Positions 51,540-63,901 are shown, counted from the first letter of the stretch. The stretch is 64,000 nt of DNA from Lamellibrachia satsuma (GCA_033239005.1 BSQZ01000001.1:32947688-33011687), one strand, 5' to 3'. The notes: generated from the sequence alone by a model not told the origin. Program-made: numbers and translations.

Positions 51540-53500
51540 AAAACATATACAAGTCAGACCAGCATGCATTTAACCAGATAAAAGAGAACACAACATTAAA
51601 AATTCTACAACTGAACAGGGATACGTCACGGCAAGATGCACCTGCACAGACCGAAGACAGCAATGTTTCTAACAATAAAATAATACGAAAATATAAACAA
51701 CAAAGCTTCAGTTTTAAACAACATATTACAATATATCAATGCATTACCAGATTATAGTACATCAGAGATAAATGTTTGAAGATGTCTTATTTCTCGAGCT
51801 ACGCCAGACTGGATCTACAGGAGTCAGACCACAGTTAAGAATTGCATTGGTGGCCATGTTAACGTTTTGTCTGATTATAAGAAAACGTGACTATCAAAAA
51901 TTCTGAAAAGTTTCCACAGCAACTGCCATCATCTCATTGATATTCTGACAAAATTTTATCAAAATCACATACCTCCAGCTCTTTTAAATCGCCCCGACGT
52001 GCGATGCCCATCAATTTTGACAAAAATAGCCATGTATTCATGCGCCCACGTGGCCCATAGCAGAAAAATTCCCATAAATCCCTCCGCCAGTGAAACTCTT
52101 TAAAAAATGCACTGTTTCACAGCCAATAGCTTCTACAAACAAACCTGTGAATATTCCTGCTCAAAGGCACTCATGTTACATGATATTAATTTATTAAGTT
52201 CCCATTTTACAATTTCATACGCCCTACATTCGTGTGAAACAATAAACAGGAAGGTCAACTGTGGTCTTACCCCTACACCCATGTACCGCATCATCAGGGA
52301 TCTGCCAGCCAAATGATTGGCTCCTTCTGACCACTGGCCAACAACATTTGTCACACTTGTTTTGATTGGTCAACTGTGCTTCATAAACAATCAAGAGGAG
52401 GCATGTAAATACATGTAAAGAAAGCTGTCTTCCTCATAGCTGGCAAGGTGAAGTAAATTAAATCTGCTCAACTGAATATTTTCATGTTGGAGTTGCACAT
52501 GTCATGAATGTTTCAACAGTAATACACAACTAGATGTTTGCAGCATTCTCTTAGGTTGACGCCTGACACAAAATGTAATCAAACTTTTGCATTAAGTACT
52601 GACACCCTACCAAGTTTTGTGACAAAATAATTCAGTATTTTTTAAATACCCTAGTTAATATCATGATTACACAATGCACTGACACTGTGTTGAAAGCAGA
52701 ACACCTCCATACTGTGGCTATTTAGCAGATGGGGGGAATCATGGTCCCTCTTTGGGATAAGAATTGTTGCTACACTAAACTCGCCACTATCCCCACGGTC
52801 TATCGGAAGGAACCGAGTGGGTCAAAGAACTGGTTGGGTCGGTTGAGCACAGGATATACTCCCACTGTTGGCAAAACAACTTTTCAAATTCGTAATGTAA
52901 CAATGAATTAATCATTGAAGAAAAGCCCAAGTTCACTGATGCGAGAGGATGATAGTACTGTGTGGTGTCTAACTAGCATTTAACACTTGGGATTCACTTG
53001 TTGGCACATCCGAGTGAAGACAGGAAAGATCCAATGTAGGTCAACATATCTAAAGGAATTCCAACATCCCATCCTTTACAATGTTCACATGCATCATGCC
53101 ACATAAAGAAGGATAGCACATTAAGTGAACTAAAAATGCACACTAACTACAATGAAAGTTGACAAAATGACCTCTGCCGCTTAGCGCAAAGGAAGGTGGC
53201 TTGCAATTGTTTCCACCCTACGTGACGCCTTCAAAGAAGACAATGGTAGTTAATTATAATAAACTCCATCAACCTCAGAATCATTTCAATGTTTTGATCA
53301 TTTCCCCCAATAATCACTGATGTAATTCTCTCTGCAATGTTTATAAACAACTCGTAAAGCTATTAGTGTCAACAGGTAATCAACAACACTGTGTTAACGC
53401 ATGTATGTCTTTCTACGACAACAACAACAAAACAAGTCAATAAACGACCAAGACAAACTTCAAACACCAACCATACGTGGCACAGAAACACAGGTGAAAC
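51540..53500. other. Possible long 3' UTR or intergenic DNA, no coding region recognised
   Basis: An open minus-strand stretch at 52,354-52,133 includes RSLMMRYMGVGVRPQLTFLF but has no assignable family. No tandem repeats or RT motifs. Confidence 0.3.
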
Positions 53501-53504
53501 CACC

Positions 53505-53810
53505 TCATTTGCCTTTTGGGTTCTTCGCAGAGTCTTTGGTTTTATTTGTGTTATCTCCTTGGACTGTCATGCTAGCGCTCTCATTTGCGGCAAATTCCAC
53601 GTCATCTTCACTGATTCCAGCCGTAATATGCAGCTTTTTTTCTCCTCCCTGTACGAAGCGTTGGCTAGCGACCATCATGTGTGCAAAGGTTTTCAGTACC
53701 TTTGGTGGATCATCATCGTCGTCGTTGTCGGAACCCGTGTCATGTGTGGTGGATACCACGAACCGCTGCACCTGGTTGCGCACCTGGTCCGAGCTGATCG
53801 CCTCGGCCAT
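53505..53810 (-). CDS. Small acidic protein, 101 residues, unknown function
   Basis: Starts MAEAISSDQVRNQVQRFVVS two bases after a TCTGTTGTAG acceptor, so the upstream exon is non-coding or supplies a longer N-terminus. It then has the acidic run SDNDDDDDPP, the hydrophobic/amphipathic stretch KVLKTFAHMMVASQRFV, a polar region (GISEDDVEFAANESASM) and a Lys-rich end (TKDSAKNPKGK) before TGA. No signal peptide, membrane span or zinc ligands. Composition is protein-like and free of repeats, in contrast to the flanks. Homology not recognised; it could be the last exon of a larger gene. Confidence 0.5.
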   Translation of the reverse strand: MAEAISSDQVRNQVQRFVVSTTHDTGSDNDDDDDPPKVLKTFAHMMVASQRFVQGGEKKLHITAGISEDDVEFAANESASMTVQGDNTNKTKDSAKNPKGK

Positions 53811-54019
53811 GACTACAACAGAACATGTGACCAAATTAGTGCCAACTTCCTACTCATTCTCATAAATGAATGAAACAATTATCTACAGATTGTGTAAATG
53901 TTAGCGTTGTGAATACATGACTGTAAATACATAAACACAAAATTGTGAATACATAAAAACAAAACTGACAAATATCTCTGAAGAGCAGGTTACACGTAGA
54001 TGAAATATTGTTGGACCCT

Positions 54020-54085
54020 CGATATGGCTTCATTGTCCATTGCCAGCCTTGTTTTGCCTTAGATGGCAATTTTGTTAAACAGCTT
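54020..54085 (+). mobile_element. Inverted 3' end fragment of the CR1-like LINE family
   Basis: GCCTTAGATGGCAATTTTGT and the preceding CATTGTCCATTGCCAG resemble, in the opposite orientation, the 3' end seen at 54,286 and 37,749. Confidence 0.45.
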
Positions 54086-54285
54086 GCTAATAACACAGAT
54101 GGCTTGAGTGGCCATATATGCGCAGGCTCGACACTTGTACTACACCTTATGCCACAACTGCCTTAATCTTGATTTCAGTTGGCAGTGGTCAAAGTCAGGT
54201 GAAAACTACAGAAGAAATATGTCCAACTTTTCTATTTAATTGTGTCATAAGCAAAATGCAGCAGACATTACAAGTAGATTTAATA

Positions 54286-55135
54286 AGATTTAACAAGATT
54301 GCCATTCAAGGCAAAGGCCCAGATGAAGTCATTGGCTTACTGAGAGACCAACATTTTTCATCTATGCGTAACCCACCCTCCTGAGATATGTGTCAACCTT
54401 ATTTTTAAACATGTTCACGCTGCTAGCAGTTACACAATCTGTAGATCATTTGTTCCATTCATTTATTGTCCTCCGTGAGAACAAGTACTTCCTGATATCC
54501 AATCTACACTGATCCTTCACTAATGTTACTTCATGTCCTATAGTTCTACTATCTTTCTTGAGTGAGAACAAATATTTCTATCAATATTTTCATACCCATT
54601 CAATATCTTTAAAACTTCAATCTGATCTCCTCTTAACCTCCTTGTCTCAAGGATTGCTAAACCACATTCTTTTAGGTTTTCTTCATAACTAACTCTCAAT
54701 TCTGGAATAATTTCAGTTGCTCTCCTCTGTATTCGTTCAAGCATATCTATATCCTTCTTATGATATGGTCTTCATGGTTGTATGCAGTAAATGAGGCCTA
54801 ACTATTGCTTTATACAGAGGCACAATTTTTAAATAATGGTATGATGTTTGCTTCTTTCCATTAAAAAGGAACCACTCCCTCTCTGAGCACTCTTGTAAGT
54901 GGTATACTAATTTGTTCTACTGGTTCCATTAGTAGTTTTGGAGGAATTCCATCCACTCCAGGCAATTTATTGTCCTTCATTTCCTTTATTTTCTGAGTTA
55001 CAATTAACTGCCCTAAATAGTCCCCCTTAGCCTCCTGAAATTTAGCATCTGGAACTGGTAATGAGCTAATATCCTCTCTGGTAAATACTGAACTGAAATA
55101 ACCATTTAGGTATTCCACGGCAAATTCCCCCATTT
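54286..55135 (-). mobile_element. CR1-like LINE relic, RT core missing
   Basis: Same family as 20.7-23.9 kb. At 55,133-54,861 it encodes the region before the RT palm (VEYLNGYFSSVFTREDISSL; MKDNKLPGVDGIPPKLLMEP; IPLTRVLREG). After about 100 bp it continues as the C-terminal region at 54,744-54,538 (MLERIQRRATEIIPELRVSY; ETRRLRGDQIEVLKILNGYE). Motifs A to E of the RT are absent. 3' end at about 54,286. Confidence 0.78.
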
Positions 55136-55699
55136 ATAGTATATCAACTAAAACATTCTTTCACGTCTGAATCAAAATATATACATATGTACTAGTCTGA
55201 CCACAGGGTGAAATGTGAACTTAAAATCTGCTTTCCACTTTCTGTAGTGAGCACATGCAAATGTATGGTGGAACACATGCACCCCATGCAACCAAATCAG
55301 ACTTATCAAAACAGACGTGAAATTTTTTCACATCTGCAGTACACACAAATACCACATTCCGACTTGTATTTCACTGAGTATACCTAATTTATATATTTTA
55401 TATACTTTATACCAAGTTATTTATTTATTTTTTATCCTAAATCATATCTTTCCTTGACAGTGATAATTATGTCTTTCACTTTATATTGGACTTATTTATG
55501 TGATATAACAGGAAACACGATGTGAGATTGTTAAGTGCCATCATAGTCAACGTCAAGATTTTATTCTTAAGAGTGCATTTACTGTGCATGATGTTTAGTT
55601 TGTTTTCATACCGTTTGCTGCATGTGAGTGTATTGTCATGTATACGTTATAGTACGACCCAACATCGTTATACGTTCCTGTTTTTATTGTATTACTGCA

Positions 55700-55745
55700 A
55701 TGACTACACATGGCAATAAATTTTATCTTATTTTATCTTATCTTA
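55700..55745. repeat. TTC29: Pentanucleotide (AAGAT)n tract at the TTC29 coding end
   Basis: Minus strand reads GTAAGATAAGATAAGATAAA directly at the end of exon 8. The first copy provides either the last codons (CKIR, stop TAA) or a GTAAGA donor site. Confidence 0.8.
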
Positions 55746-58700
55746 TCTTACAGCAACTGGATATCTTTTCTGGATTAAGGAGGGCCTCGTCTCTTGAGTC
55801 CTTCCAGTCAAACAGTCGCTGTGTGGCTGATCTGTTGTACTTGTTGGCGATGTGTGCCTTGTAGACCTCGTACATCTCGTGGCCGGTTGTGATGCCGTAG
55901 CAGGTGCGCGCCATGGTGATGGTCTCCTCGTGGTTGAGTGTCCGGGAGAAGTTGTAGGCCTTGGTGAAGTATTCCACCGCTTTGTGGTAATCACCCTGCA
56001 CACGTACACAGTCTCTTCACTACACGTCTTGGTGGATGATATACTGGCTTACTGTGGAGAGAGGGAGGGAACGGAGAGAAAGGGAGGGAGGGGAGGAGAG
56101 GGAGGGGAGGGGAGGTAGAGAAAGAGAGTGAAGTGTACGGAGAGAAAGGGATGGAGGGGGAGAGAGAAAGGTAGGGTGGGGGAAGAGAGAAAGAGAAGGG
56201 GAGGGAGAGAGAAAGGGAGGGAGGTAGAGAGAGAAAAAAAGAGAGGGAAGGGGAGAGAAAGGGAGGGAATAGGAGAGAGCAAAAAGGAGGGATGGAGAGA
56301 GAGAGAGAGAGAAAGGGAGGGATATGAGTGATAAAAAAGGGATAGAGAAATGGAAGGAATGAAGGTGGAAAAGAGATAAACAGAGGGAGAGAGAAAGAGA
56401 GCAAAGGGAGAGAGTAAGGAGGGAGAAAAAGAGGGAGGAGAGAGAGGAAGAAGGAGGGAGAATAAGAGAGGGAAGGGAGAGAGAGGGGAAGGGAGATAGA
56501 ATAGAGGGAGGAGACGAGAGTCAAGCAGGCACACACCACATATACATACATATAGAGTGACTCACGAGGGCGTTGTGCATGGCGCCGAGACTGCTGCAGG
56601 CCTTGCTCAGTTCCGTCTCGTCATTGACCTTCTCCGCGACGGCCACTGCCAATCTCAGATGTTCTATGCTCTCCTGCATCTGGCCAAGACTACAACCACA
56701 TAGACAAACTCTACTCATTGTGAAATCTTGCACTACTTCAAATTAGTTCCATGTTAAAATACTTTCCCTCTACAGGAGCTATATTCTGGATGTTCACGAT
56801 TAAGACAGATAATTTATATCTGACAGCTTTGGTAATGCCAATGTATAACAAATTTCATGTCATTCGAAGTTACATTAGAACTACCAACTGTACAGATTTT
56901 GTTTATGTGGCACCACCTGGTTAATGAAATCACAAACACAACAATTCAAACTTACCTTCTAATTAAATAAAGCTTGTTAATGAATATAATAATTAAGCTA
57001 TTATAAATGCAAAACATTCTTGTTAGTAAATTCAGAAATCTTATTCCTAGAATGAACACATTTATTCTGGTGGAAGTAAAACTGGGGTCTGTTGTCATAC
57101 CTCTGGCTCCCTGTCTAATGGCTCCTATACAAATTGCTATAAATTATGGTTTATTATTGACCACTAAAATGGCAGATATAATTTAAATTGTAACACCATG
57201 CATGAGTAATGGCTAGAAATGGGCATGCCAATGTGGTGAACAAGCCTCGGTAGACCCTGGTCAGGTCCACTGGAAGCAATTAGGGTAAGGTCAATGAGGT
57301 AATGCCAAAAATGATTTTCAGTGTTTTGAAGAGTAATTTGACACTCCTGTGTTTGTATTAATGTTACTTACTTGGGAAAACACACTGTAAATTTACAAGA
57401 AAATATCAAATATGCGTGAGATTTTAAATCTTGTGCATGAGCTCAGGATCTAGAATGATAAAGTGCATGAGAGATGACAGGAACACAGCACTGCCAGCCA
57501 GTGATGCCAGCTTACTGACAGGGAACCAGACTGGGGCTGACTGGGTTAGGAAGTTCAACAACAGAATGCAGACTACAAGAGAATGTTGTAGGTGACCATA
57601 CGTGTGGAAGGATGTCGCCATGCTCTGGTAGGCGATTGACAGACCCGACAGGTCACCAGTCATTTGGCATGTATCACGATACACGGACAGGTACTGCAAG
57701 CATACACTGATGAAGGCATTTAAGACCCTAGGTGATGGAGGCATTTTTTTATTTGAGAAACCTATTTTTTAAATACTTTTTTTCATTCACAGTGTGTTCC
57801 GATTGTGACAATTAGCAAACATATATGAAATAAATAGGATTCGTATCAAGTGGAGATGTATTGATGGGTATTATTTAAATGAATATTTATAACAGATTGA
57901 TGAGCGATAATGGGGGGATAATTCGTTTAACACACATTATAGACAACGCAACATGCAAGACACAAGGCTGTTGTTTAGCCAAGCCTCCATTGTCCAGTCT
58001 GCACAAATCTTAATTGAAATAACCGTTGCTGTTGTTGTGAGTGTGAGTAAAAGGAGGAATTGACAATCTTTTGTTAACCGAGGCCACACAAAACTTTTTT
58101 GTTTCATTAGAAATCCAGGACTGGGACACTGAATAGATTTCCGGGGATATGTATGATACGCCCAGTATGTATCACGATACACTGACAGGCACCGCAAGCA
58201 TACACCCAGCATGTATCATGATACACTGACATGTACTGCAAGCATACACCCTGCATATTCCATGATACACTGACAGGTATGGCAATCATACACCTGCATG
58301 TATCGTGATACACAGACAGGTACTGCAACCATACACCCCATATGTATCATGGTACACTGACAGGTACTGCAACCATACACCCCACATGTATCAAGATACA
58401 CCGACAGGTACTGCAACCATACACACTGCATGTATCATGATACACCAGTATTTACTTTCGGTAGCCTCTTATAAATATGATGTAGGAACTAAATTATGTT
58501 ATATTATTTTATAAAAAAATTATGAACTGTGCAAAAGCTTTAATCAATCTTCCTTTTATCCAGAATTTCATTTTGTATGTCAAAATTTGTCATGCCATTT
58601 TAAAATAAAACAAAATTCATAGTTTTGGGGCTATGCACCTAAAAGACATAATAAAAACTAAACATGTGCAACTAAAATCAAGAATATCACGCTAGTGGTT

Positions 58701-61700
58701 TATTCACTTTTATTTCTAAAAGTTGGAGATTCCAGTAATTTCTCCGGTTGACTGAGTGCAGTTCTATGAAATCAGGGTAACCTAGACTACATACGACATA
58801 TTAAATGAGGCCGGCATACCCAGAACCAACACAGTCTTAAACAAACATTCTGTTTTGATAGAAAGAGGACTAGTTTAGTAAAGAAAGCCCAAAATATGTT
58901 AAAAAAGTTGAGTTTGGAATCAAATAGTGTAGCCATATCCTATTGGCAAGTATAGGAATAGGTGTTTACAAATATATTTTTATTTGGCGAGCGAATATTG
59001 CCAGAATACCACACTCATGAGGTAGAAAATTAAGATGTGTGTTCAACAATGTTTTCTTAGTAAATCACTGGCGTGATATTCTTAATTATAGTTGCAAATG
59101 GTTATGAGATGTGATCAACAAAGTTGAGGGTCAATAACCAGTGATATGTAACACACTGCTTGTACAATGACCATCGTCACAAAGTTACTGCCATAGATAG
59201 CAGTGTTCCTTGAACAACGTGTCAGTTGATTGGTAAAGTTTGGATGAGCACTAACTTTGATGGCTTCCTCCGAGTCCCGATTCCTCTCATACGCTGTTCC
59301 CAACACAAAACTTGCCAGACCTTTTGGTCGAATGTCACCACCTGGAGCAAATGTGACATGTATTAGCCGCAGAAATCAACAGAGACATGTTAAGTCTTCC
59401 ACACCCACTCAGTGTACCCACATAATGTGACATACATTAGCCACAGAGATCAACAGAGACATGCTAAGTCTTCCACACCCACTCAGTGTACCCACATAAT
59501 GTGACATACGTTAGCCACAGAGATCAACAGAGACATGCTAAGTCTTCCACACCCACTCAGTGTACCCACATAATGTGACATACATTAGCCACAAAGTTCA
59601 ACAGAGACATGCTAAGTCTTCCACACCCACTCGGTGTACCCACATAATGTGACATACATTAGCCACAAAGTTCAACAGAGACATGTTAAGTCTTCCACAC
59701 CCACTCGGTGTACCCACATAATGTGACATACATTAGCCACAAAGTTCAACAGAGACATGTTAAGTCTTCCGCACCCACTCGGTGTACCCACATAATGTGA
59801 CATACATTAGCCACAAAGTTCAACAGAGACATGTTAAGTCTTCCGCACCCACTCGGTGTACCCACATAATGTGACATACATTAGCCACAAAGTTCAACAG
59901 AGACATGTTAAGTCTTCCGCACCCACTCGGTGTACCCACATAATGTGACATACATTAGCCACAAAGTTCAACAGAGACATGTTAAGTCTTCCGCACCCAC
60001 TCGGTGTACCCACATAATGTGACATACATTAGCCACAAAGTTCAACAGAGACATGTTAAGTCTTCCACACCCACTCGGTGTACCCACATAATGTGACATA
60101 CATTAGCCACAGAGATCAACAGAGACATGTTAAGTCTTCCGCACCCACTTAATGTACCCACATAATGTGACATACATTAGCCACAAAGTTCAACAGAGAC
60201 ATGTTAAGTCTTCCGCACCCACTCGGTGTACCCACATAATGTGACATACATTAGCCACAAAGTTCAACAGAGACATGTTAAGTCTTCCGCACCCACTCAG
60301 TGTACCCACATAATGTGACATACATTAGCCACAGAGATCAACAGAGACATGTTAAGTTTTCCGCACCCACTTAATGTACCCACATAATGTGACATACATT
60401 AGCCACAAAGTTCAACAGAGACATGTTAAGTCTTCCGCACCCACTCGGTGTACCTACATAATGTGACATACATTAGCCACAAAGTTCAACAGAGACATGT
60501 TAAGTCTTCCGCACCCACTCGGTGTACCCACATAATGTGACATACATTAGCCACAAAGTTCAACAGAGACATGGTAAGTCTTCCTCACCCACTCAGTGTA
60601 CCCACATAATGTGACATACATTAGCCACAGAGATCAATAGAGACATGTTAAGTTTTCCGCACCCACTTAATGTACCCACATAATGTGACATACATTAGCC
60701 ACAGAGATCAACAGAGACATGTTAAGTCTTCACCCACTCAGTGTACCCATATAATGAATCAGAAACAACCTGGCAACTTTGTCAAACAACAACAGTCAAG
60801 CTATAGCATCCACTGCGACAGGAAAGCTATAACATCCATTACGACATGCAGGCAAGCTGTAGCATCCACTATGACAAGTATCCATTACAACAGGCAAGCT
60901 GCTGTAGCATCCACTAAGATAGGCAAGCTCTAGCATAGTAGCATCCACTACGGCATGCAAGCTCTAGTATCTATGAGAATTACTAAACTATTCCCACATT
61001 ACAGATTTGAACATCAACGAACAAGATGTGTGATGGATTAAATAGAAGAGCAAGTTTTAAGACTTGTGTCTCTGGCCTGGTAACAATTTGTAACCGCTGC
61101 AGAAAGCTGCTGTACAACCAAAAAACTGAAATAAAACCAAGTTTTGCTGGACATTTCCACAAACTGCTGTATGAACCTACCCTCATTGGCCTTGTCGTAT
61201 GCCAACTGTAGGTAATAGCGGTAGTTTTCTCTCTCGCCACTTGCCTCAAACTTGTTAGCAATGATGGTGTAGATGAGACTGAGTTGGTTGCACGCCTCTG
61301 TGTGCAGCGTCTTGCCGTTGTCCATGCACCAGTGGGGCTTCCCCAGACTCAAGGTGTGGAACTTCTCAAAATACTTGGCAGCATCAAAATACTGACCTGT
61401 GAACACGCTAAGTAATAATAAGGAGCGCCTAAGTCCGAAATCATAGGTGCCATAAACCAGAACCGTTAAACATGGTATCAAAGTGAGGGGAAAAGCTATT
61501 TTGAGTTTTTTTTGCATAAGATAGCTAGTTTCAAATGATCTTAAAGTGATGGGAAGTGTGTTAAGTATGTTGCGCTCAGCTACAGAGAAAACGCTCTTGG
61601 CCAGGTTAAGCTTCGTTTTAGGAAATAAAAGTTGTGAGATAAATGATCTGTGCTGCCTGAGGTGGCTGTTACATAGATATCATTTCATTTGTGACAGTGG

Positions 61701-63901
61701 CACGTGACAACCACCAATGTGGCGACATCACACCGCAGAGTAGACTAAGAGGCTCTCAAAAGCAATGACGAGCAAAAATTTGTACTGAAAGGTAGCTACA
61801 CTTCCTTTGATAATAATTTATTTATACTAACATTTTCATGGTGAATACTGGTTCTCCACGATGAAAACTTCAAAAGCAATGTACAAAGCTTCACAGATTT
61901 GTAATTATTATAAATTTTAATGTTCAGGATACGCATAATCCTAGGAAACATTTTGGCAAAATAGTTTCAATAAAATTCCATCAATGTAACAGCACTATCA
62001 GCAGTATTTGATACTCACTAGACTCCTTGAGGGCTAGTCCAACGTTACAGTTTGCCTCCGCCGCCAGTCGGCCGTCGTCTGACTTAATGAACTTGGTGGA
62101 CTCGTGAGCCATGTCAAAGAAGTAGTCAGACAGCCACTTGTCTCCCTCACTCGTCACCTGGAAGTACTTGGCCAGTTCAAAGTAGCAGCGGTACACCTCA
62201 GTGTAGTCACCTACAGACACATACATCACCTTGTACACTAGGAGCTGTACACCTCAATCTAGTCACCTACAGACACATGCACCGCCTTGTACACTATAGC
62301 TGCTGTACACCTCAGTGTTGTCCATTGTACAACACAACACTTCACTCACTGTGCCACCACCACACACGCCACCAACTATGTCACCCAAAGCACTATGCTA
62401 CCCATCATACACAATGCCACTGACTATGCCATTCACCACACTATGCCACCTGCTGCACTATGCCACCCACAACACTATGCCACACACCAAACAATGCCAC
62501 TCACCCACTGCACATTATGCTACCCACTACACACAATGCTACCTACCACACACTACGCCACCAACCACACTATTATGCCACCTACCACACTATGTCACCC
62601 ACCACACACTAAGCCACGAACCACACAATGCCACCCACCACATTATGCCACCCACTAACTATGCCATCCACCACACATGCACCACCTTGGCACCCATGGC
62701 ACACTGCCACCAACTATACCACCCCAACACACTGCCACCCACTACACACTACTTCACCTAACACTATGCCACCCACGACACACTATGCCACCCACCACAC
62801 TATGGCACCCACCACACACTGTGCCACCAACTATGCCAATACACTATGTCACCCAGTACCAGCCACTATGCCACCCAGTACCAGCCACTATGCTACCCAC
62901 CATGTAGCATGGCCTCTTCGCCTTGAGTCAACATTGATTTCATGACGATGAGTTTCTCAGGCTCATCGTCAAGCATCGCCTTACTCCAGAGAGTGGACTC
63001 TGGCCCGGCCTGCAGCCGCTGCAGCTGTTGGTACTTCATCAGGTTGAACATCTGGGTAAAAGACTTGTGGTAGCCGCACTCTAGGGCGTCTAGACAAAGG
63101 TTGTTCTTCAACGTTGTGTGCATTCTATTGGTAGTGCAAACACAGCGACTTGGGTACTACATTCCTGTTACCTTATAGATAAACCACAAACACAGGCTCC
63201 ATACGTGTGTGCGTGTTTCTTGTAATGTTACATATCTATGTTAATATCTGCTAAAAAATACTGCTGCTTCTGGATTAAGTAGTCATGGTGACAAAAAATA
63301 ACACATATTTGTAAAAAGATGCATGCACTGTCTTCAGAAAAATCATGGCACTAAAACCTTCTGTTTCAAGCAGTTTTTCTTGTGAATAATTACCCAAAGA
63401 GCAGAATTTGTGATATTTACAATAAAAAAACTGGATCAGTCTTGGCATGTGAGGTCGATATTTTAAAACATGCAATTAATGTTTCCACAGCTTCAAGACA
63501 CATTTAAAGGCGGCTACAAAGTGTCCTTAAATCAAGAGGCAGACATATTTGTTTCAAAATGTTAACACTATAATATTATAGTTAGATAGCTAATGCTTCA
63601 AATTTATTGTATATATTCAACAAATAAAAAACTAGCAAATTTTACCCCATTGACTATATTGTTGGAATTATTTGTTTTTGGCTTAGAACTGTAACTGAAA
63701 TAGTTTGCCTTACTTAAGTGCTGTTATCTTGTCAAGGTTTGGTAGCTGGCCCCGAAGCTTCTGCTTTCTCAAGAAATTTGCACGTTCTCGCAGGCCCTTT
63801 GTTCTTGAAGGCATCTGAATTGGAGGGAGGACATCTCGTTTTCTTGCCCTGTCTCTCGCTAGCAACAAGGCTGAATTTATCGCTTCTACTGAGGCCATCA
63901 T
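55738..63901 (-). CDS. TTC29: TTC29, tetratricopeptide repeat protein 29 (ciliary/sperm flagellar), eight exons
   Basis: Exons on the minus strand: 63901-63714, 63124-62901, 62210-62019, 61396-61181, 59341-59256, 57693-57602, 56689-56566 and 55995-55738. All junctions keep phase, giving about 459 residues (human 475). Matches to TTC29 run in order: CGYHKSFTQMFNLM; DYTEVYRCYFELAKYF with DKWLSDYFF; QYFDAAKYFEKFHTL; GLASFVLGTAYERN; MTGDLSGLSIAYQSMA; GQMQESIEHLRLAV; GDYHKAVEYFTKAYNFSRTL; RLFDWKDSRDEAL. The middle is TPR repeats; the first ~60 residues are basic and Pro-rich. In vertebrates TTC29 is needed for sperm flagellar assembly and interacts with intraflagellar transport. A second in-frame ATG directly follows the first. 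The C-terminus runs into an (AAGAT)n tract, so an extra 3' exon is possible. Confidence 0.93.
56045..56520. repeat. Polypurine (GA-rich) tract, about 475 bp, TTC29 intron 7
   Basis: Nearly pure purine on the plus strand (GGGAGGGAGAGAGAAAGGGA and variants). Loosely periodic. Capable of triplex (H-DNA) formation. Apparent Ser/Pro/Leu-rich open frames across it are composition artefacts. Confidence 0.9.
56740..57590. other. TTC29 intron 6, no recognised element
   Basis: AT-rich, no repeat or second gene seen. Confidence 0.4.
58160..58455. repeat. 44-bp minisatellite (about 6.5 copies) carrying the 3' splice site of TTC29 exon 6
   Basis: On the minus strand each unit contains GTATGCTTGCAG followed by TACCTGTCAGTGTATCATGA, i.e. 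the intron end and first codons (YLSVY) of TTC29 exon 6, whose genuine copy is at 57,660-57,705. The array lies about 470 bp upstream of that exon within intron 5, so each unit is a potential decoy acceptor. Confidence 0.92.
58460..59250. other. TTC29 intron 5, 5' part, no recognised element
   Basis: AT-rich; no repeats or exons recognised. Confidence 0.4.
59348..60745. repeat. 74-bp minisatellite, about 19 copies, TTC29 intron 4
   Basis: Units contain ACATGTTAAGTCTTCCGCAC, CCACTCGGTGTACCCACATA and ATGTGACATACATTAGCCAC. Type variants (AGAGATCAAC versus AAAGTTCAAC; CACTTAATGTACC versus CACTCGGTGTACC) recur three or four units apart (about 60,149, 60,371 and 60,668). The array begins a few bases upstream of the exon 5 acceptor without including it. 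Confidence 0.93.
60780..60975. repeat. Short degenerate repeat (GCAAGCT..AGCATCCACTA)n
   Basis: About six irregular copies of a unit with TATAGCATCCACT, ACGACA and GGCAAGCT. Confidence 0.65.
61520..61980. other. TTC29 intron 3, no recognised element
   Basis: No repeat array, retroelement or exon recognised. Confidence 0.4.
62193..62322. repeat. 56-bp duplication (2.3 copies) spanning the 3' splice site of TTC29 exon 3
   Basis: The segment GTACACCTCAGTGTAGTCAC|CTACAGACACAT (exon 3 start and acceptor, minus strand) is repeated 56 bp further into the intron at 62,249-62,270 (GTCAC|CTACAG at 62,266), and partly a third time near 62,305. Confidence 0.9.
62340..62900. repeat. CCAC/ATGCC-rich minisatellite filling TTC29 intron 2
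   Basis: Irregular short units based on CTATGCCACCCACCACACA, some 22 bp long (CACTATGCCACCCAGTACCAGC) next to the exon 2 donor. The array runs without a break from the exon 3 duplication to the exon 2 donor at 62,900. Confidence 0.85.
63130..63710. other. TTC29 intron 1, no recognised element
   Basis: AT-rich and apparently single-copy; nothing recognised. Confidence 0.4.

Noticed and set aside
52133..52354. 73-codon minus-strand frame (RSLMMRYMGVGVRPQLTF)
   Set aside because: No splice sites or homology recognised; may be 3' UTR or an unidentified repeat.
55991..56551. Ser/Pro/Leu-rich frames of 161-186 codons
   Set aside because: They come from a polypurine/polypyrimidine tract inside a TTC29 intron.
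59348..60745. CRISPR-like array
   Set aside because: The 74-bp units are contiguous tandem repeats without unique spacers, and the DNA is animal.
62287..62945. + strand frames rich in Thr/Pro/His (ATHxTMPPT)
   Set aside because: Translation of the CCAC/ATGCC minisatellite in TTC29 intron 2.
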